Assembly: GCA_964506465.1 (NCBI GenBank)
Contig: CAZDLM010000004.1
Coordinates: 35,462-99,461, forward strand
Reading direction: 5' to 3'
Source: UBA6109 sp964506465
GTDB lineage: Bacteria; Desulfobacterota; Syntrophia; Syntrophales; UBA6109
DNA: 64,000 nucleotides
Numbering within the stretch: position 1 is the stretch's first letter; every line of letters starts with the position of its first letter. The position numbers and the translations under genes were made by a program. This document shows, piece after piece, positions 61,575-64,000 of this stretch. The notes below the pieces were generated by a model. The model had not been told where the DNA came from. It did no database searches and saw only the letters and a list, made by a program, of their open reading frames with translations.

Positions 61575-62101
61575 TTGCGATGGGAGACCGACAGGTGGGC
61601 CTGCACATACCTTTCAACCAGGACCATGACGTCATTGCGGATGACGCCCATATTGCCGATATTCGCAACGCCGGTGATGTTGAGCGACCAGGTGTCGGCG
61701 AGTGTCTTGATCGCCGGATTGGCCTCCAGCGAAACGAGCTGCCTCAGTTCCAGACGGATGTCATAGGCGTACCAGTATTTCTCCGTTTCGTGCGTGTTGA
61801 CATTGACGTACAGAACCGGCCGCCCCGGGACCTTCAGCCAGTCGTCGCCGCGAAAAGTCCTGATGCCGGCAGCCTGCAGGCGGGATTGGATATCCTTCTG
61901 GAGCTGAACCGCCGTCAGTCCCGCCTTCTGGGCATACCTTTGAATGTTCGGCTGAATAGGCTCGACGAGAACGCCGACGCCCGGCAGGCTCGCCAGCGTC
62001 CGCCGGCTCGCCTCGGAATCCTCGGCCGACGCTCCGGAAACGAAAATTCCGGCGCTCAGCAAGGCCGCCGTCAACAGGACCGCGCAAGTGTGCTTTTTCA
62101 T
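61571..62101 (-). CDS. exported hypothetical protein of the exopolysaccharide operon
   Basis: The 176-residue protein has a signal peptide (cleavage near SGASAED) and a mature part with GVGVLVEPIQPNIQRYA, LQKDIQSRLQAAGIRTF, VLYVNVNTHETEKYWYAYDI and VLVERYVQAHLSVSHRK. I recognise no named family, but the position between the sugar transferase and YjbH matches the place of small accessory genes. Both ends overlap neighbours (ATGA upstream, GTGA downstream), so it is part of the operon. Confidence 0.75.
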   Translation of the reverse strand: MKKHTCAVLLTAALLSAGIFVSGASAEDSEASRRTLASLPGVGVLVEPIQPNIQRYAQKAGLTAVQLQKDIQSRLQAAGIRTFRGDDWLKVPGRPVLYVNVNTHETEKYWYAYDIRLELRQLVSLEANPAIKTLADTWSLNITGVANIGNMGVIRNDVMVLVERYVQAHLSVSHRK

Positions 62102-63468
62102 CTGGCCCCCTTTCGGAAAAGAGCGACACGAATCGTACGTATGATGATCTGGATGTCCAGGAGAATGGACGTGTTCTTGATGTAGTAGAGATCGTACTGC
62201 AGCTTCTCGAGGGCGTCCTCTTTGGACGCGCCGTAGGGATAATTGACCTGCGCCCATCCGGTGATGCCCGGCCGGACCGAATGCCGCAGCGAATAGTAGG
62301 GGATCTCCTTTTTGAGGTCCTTGACGAACGCCATCCGTTCCGGTCTCGGCCCCACGAAACTCATTTCGCCCTTCAGCACATTCCACATCTGCGGCAGTTC
62401 ATCGATCCGCAGACGCCGGATGACCTTTCCGACGCGGGTCACCCGCGGGTCGTTTTCCGCCGCCCACACTGCCCCGTTGGCCTCGGCGTCGGTGCGCATG
62501 GAGCGGAACTTGACCAGCTCGAAGATATGTTCGTCCCAGCCGACCCGCTCCTGCCGGTAGAGGGCGGGCCCCTTGGATTCCAGCCGGATCAGGACGGCCG
62601 TAAAGATCATGATGGGCGCGGCCAGGATCAGACCGGTGACGGAAATCGCCTTGTCGAATACCTTCTTGAGTTTCGTGTTGTAGACGTTCCTTTCCACGCC
62701 GGAGATGTCCGTAAACCCCAGCCACATGTCCGTCGTATCCAGCACGGGGATCTTCCCCGCCACCTGCTCGTAGAACGTAGGGACTTGATGGACCACCACG
62801 CCGCAGTCGAATTTCGCCTTCACCAGGTTGCGGAACACCTCCGGCTTGATCTGCCCGGTGATCGCGACGATGATCTTGTCGATCCCGTGCTGCCGGACCA
62901 GCGCGCACAGATTCTCCGTGCCGCTCAACACCGGCAGGGGCGCGCCGGCGGCCCCGCGCTTGCGTTCGTCGTCGTCCATGAAGCCGACCACTTCATAGTC
63001 GTTCCGCGTCGCGAGGTAATCGTACAGCGACTTTCCCGTCCGCCCGGCGCCGAGGATGAGGATCTTGAGAGGTCTCGCCGCGGCGATGACCCGCATGAAG
63101 GCGAAGCGCCAGGCGGCCATGAGGAGGAAGGCCAGCGATCCGCTGATGGCGAGGATGCCGGCGCCGTAAGGCGGAAACTGGAATACGTAAAAGACGGAGA
63201 TGCCCGCGACGTTGGCGACGGCGATTGCCAGGGCGAACCGGAGAAGGAATCCCGTCTTGCTCGACCGTTCGTCGGGGTTGTAGAAGTCGAAGATGTACAG
63301 GACCAGCAGATAGATCAAGACGGCGAGGATGTCGTAGCGGCCGAAGACCGTGCCGGGATCGATCAGGATCCCGAAGCGCAGGATCGGCGCCAGATAAAGG
63401 GAGACGGCGATGAGAAGGACGTCGCCCGTCATCAGAAGTATCTGTTTGTGGGGAATGGTCTTGGTCAT
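62098..63468 (-). CDS. undecaprenyl-phosphate sugar phosphotransferase (WcaJ/EpsZ type)
   Basis: The 456-residue membrane protein starts exopolysaccharide units by moving a sugar phosphate to undecaprenyl phosphate. It has four N-terminal membrane helices, a nucleotide-binding-like middle domain (LKILILGAGRTGKSLYDYL), another helix (about 279-297) and the catalytic bacterial sugar transferase domain with KFRSMR, RLRIDELPQMWNVLKGEMS and FVGPRPER. It probably moves glucose or galactose phosphate. ATG 63468 is preferred (MTKTIPH). It is coupled to the next gene by ATGA. Confidence 0.93.
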   Translation of the reverse strand: MTKTIPHKQILLMTGDVLLIAVSLYLAPILRFGILIDPGTVFGRYDILAVLIYLLVLYIFDFYNPDERSSKTGFLLRFALAIAVANVAGISVFYVFQFPPYGAGILAISGSLAFLLMAAWRFAFMRVIAAARPLKILILGAGRTGKSLYDYLATRNDYEVVGFMDDDERKRGAAGAPLPVLSGTENLCALVRQHGIDKIIVAITGQIKPEVFRNLVKAKFDCGVVVHQVPTFYEQVAGKIPVLDTTDMWLGFTDISGVERNVYNTKLKKVFDKAISVTGLILAAPIMIFTAVLIRLESKGPALYRQERVGWDEHIFELVKFRSMRTDAEANGAVWAAENDPRVTRVGKVIRRLRIDELPQMWNVLKGEMSFVGPRPERMAFVKDLKKEIPYYSLRHSVRPGITGWAQVNYPYGASKEDALEKLQYDLYYIKNTSILLDIQIIIRTIRVALFRKGAR

Positions 63469-63525
63469 CAGGTGTGTCGCCGGAGACCCGGCTGGCAAAC
63501 GTCCCGCCAGGCGCTCATCAGACGT

Positions 63526-63999
63526 CTAACGGATGTACTGCATGGTCTTGCTCAGAGGTTTCAACAGAAACGTCAGGAGATTGGGCCTGAGGCCGTTCAC
63601 CGTCCAGGCACGGTAGTTCTCCGCCATGTTGTGAAGCGTGTTCCGGACTCCCGGACGGCAGGACCCGCCCGTCCTCATCTTGACCATCACGGACGGGATG
63701 TAGACGGTCGATACGCCGTACCGGTAAAGAAGGCGGAGCATCAGTTCGTAGTCGGCGCAAAGCGGAAATGCGAGGTTGAACAATCCATATTTTTCGTAGA
63801 CCGATCGCCGGACGAAGAACGTCGGATGGGGAGGCATCCATCCCCGCCGGAATCGGTTCCTGTTGTAAAGGCCCGATCTCCAGTACCTCACGTACTTTTC
63901 CGGGTCGTCCCGTTTGATGTAGACCAGATCGCCGTAACACGTGTCCGCCCCGCTGACGGACATGCGGGCGACCACGCGATCGATGATATCGGGAGCGGC
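63526..63999 (-). CDS. glycosyltransferase family 2 protein (5' end outside window)
   Basis: Only the C-terminal 157 residues are visible; the frame is open at the window end. DTCYGDLVYIKRDD, MPPHPTFFVRRSVYEKYGLF, LCADYELMLRLLYRYGV and YIPSVMVKMRTGG match the acceptor half of GT-2 enzymes, including the Asp-Tyr-Glu of the catalytic-base region. It is the first gene visible of the exopolysaccharide operon, 57 bases upstream of the sugar phosphotransferase. Confidence 0.88.
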   Translation of the reverse strand, partial: AAPDIIDRVVARMSVSGADTCYGDLVYIKRDDPEKYVRYWRSGLYNRNRFRRGWMPPHPTFFVRRSVYEKYGLFNLAFPLCADYELMLRLLYRYGVSTVYIPSVMVKMRTGGSCRPGVRNTLHNMAENYRAWTVNGLRPNLLTFLLKPLSKTMQYIR

Positions 64000-64000
64000 A

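Noticed and set aside
59361..61766. An 801-residue plus-strand frame opposite YjbH
   Set aside because: Shadow of YjbH; low-quality composition with no motif, while YjbH has clear family sequence.

Overview
The window is a high-GC, gene-dense Gram-negative chromosome segment. A type II secretion system, RND efflux pump, lipoproteins, heptose pathway gene and exopolysaccharide export genes show that the cell has an outer membrane. The gene repertoire and the 20-nt palindromes ending in an ATGACA/ACGACA-like tail fit a Desulfobacterota (deltaproteobacterial, perhaps Syntrophales-like) bacterium; this is inference, not a search result. Two runs of N (4864-4907 and 53055-53064) show a draft or metagenome assembly. 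I recognised no rRNA, tRNA, CRISPR array or transposase.

Region by region. 2-2161 is the end of a 7TM-HD phosphohydrolase. 2332-6255 (minus) is a polar amino acid ABC importer with an adjacent racemase and a likely attenuator between binding protein and permeases. 6465-8219 holds a metallopeptidase, a cupin-ABM protein and a DUF6448 protein. 8699-11353 has two oligopeptide-type permeases without partners and a TIM-barrel isomerase. 11571-22987 is a housekeeping run: rsfS, comF, rfaE2, dksA, priA, fmt, rsmB, two metallo-beta-lactamase-fold proteins, purC, a small unknown and dnaJ. 23126-26573 is a signalling cluster with three response regulators and one hybrid-like histidine kinase, followed by two small genes.

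27668-48265 is the most unusual part. Type II secretion genes lie at both ends: gspG-gspD on plus at 27668-30196, and gspI-J-K-L-M-C on minus at 43270-48265. Between them is a plus-strand block (about 30.5-43.3 kb) that looks like an extracytoplasmic copper-handling module: a Spy-like protein, a Cys-rich exported protein, two NosL proteins, a MacB/LolD-like ABC pair, a membrane protein with a DsbB-like CxxC, a CusB adaptor fused to a YHS domain and a Met/His-rich tail, a CusA pump with the Cu/Ag methionine triad, and two TlpA-type thioredoxins. No nitrous oxide reductase and no CusC-type outer-membrane channel lie in the window.

Downstream on minus are a lytic transglycosylase, an FKBP isomerase and a 1228-residue multicopper oxidase of the OmpB/MofA kind that ends in seven 35-residue propeller-like repeats. 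The oxidase is a plausible functional partner of the copper module. 53934-63999 (minus) is an exopolysaccharide locus: a glycosyltransferase (cut by the window end), an undecaprenyl-phosphate sugar transferase, a small exported protein, YjbH, Wzz, a large SLBB export protein, then a terminator, a Gly/Ala-rich exported protein and another exported protein. Three clusters of palindromic interspersed repeats sit at 3.1, 8.4-8.6 and 16.4-16.6 kb.
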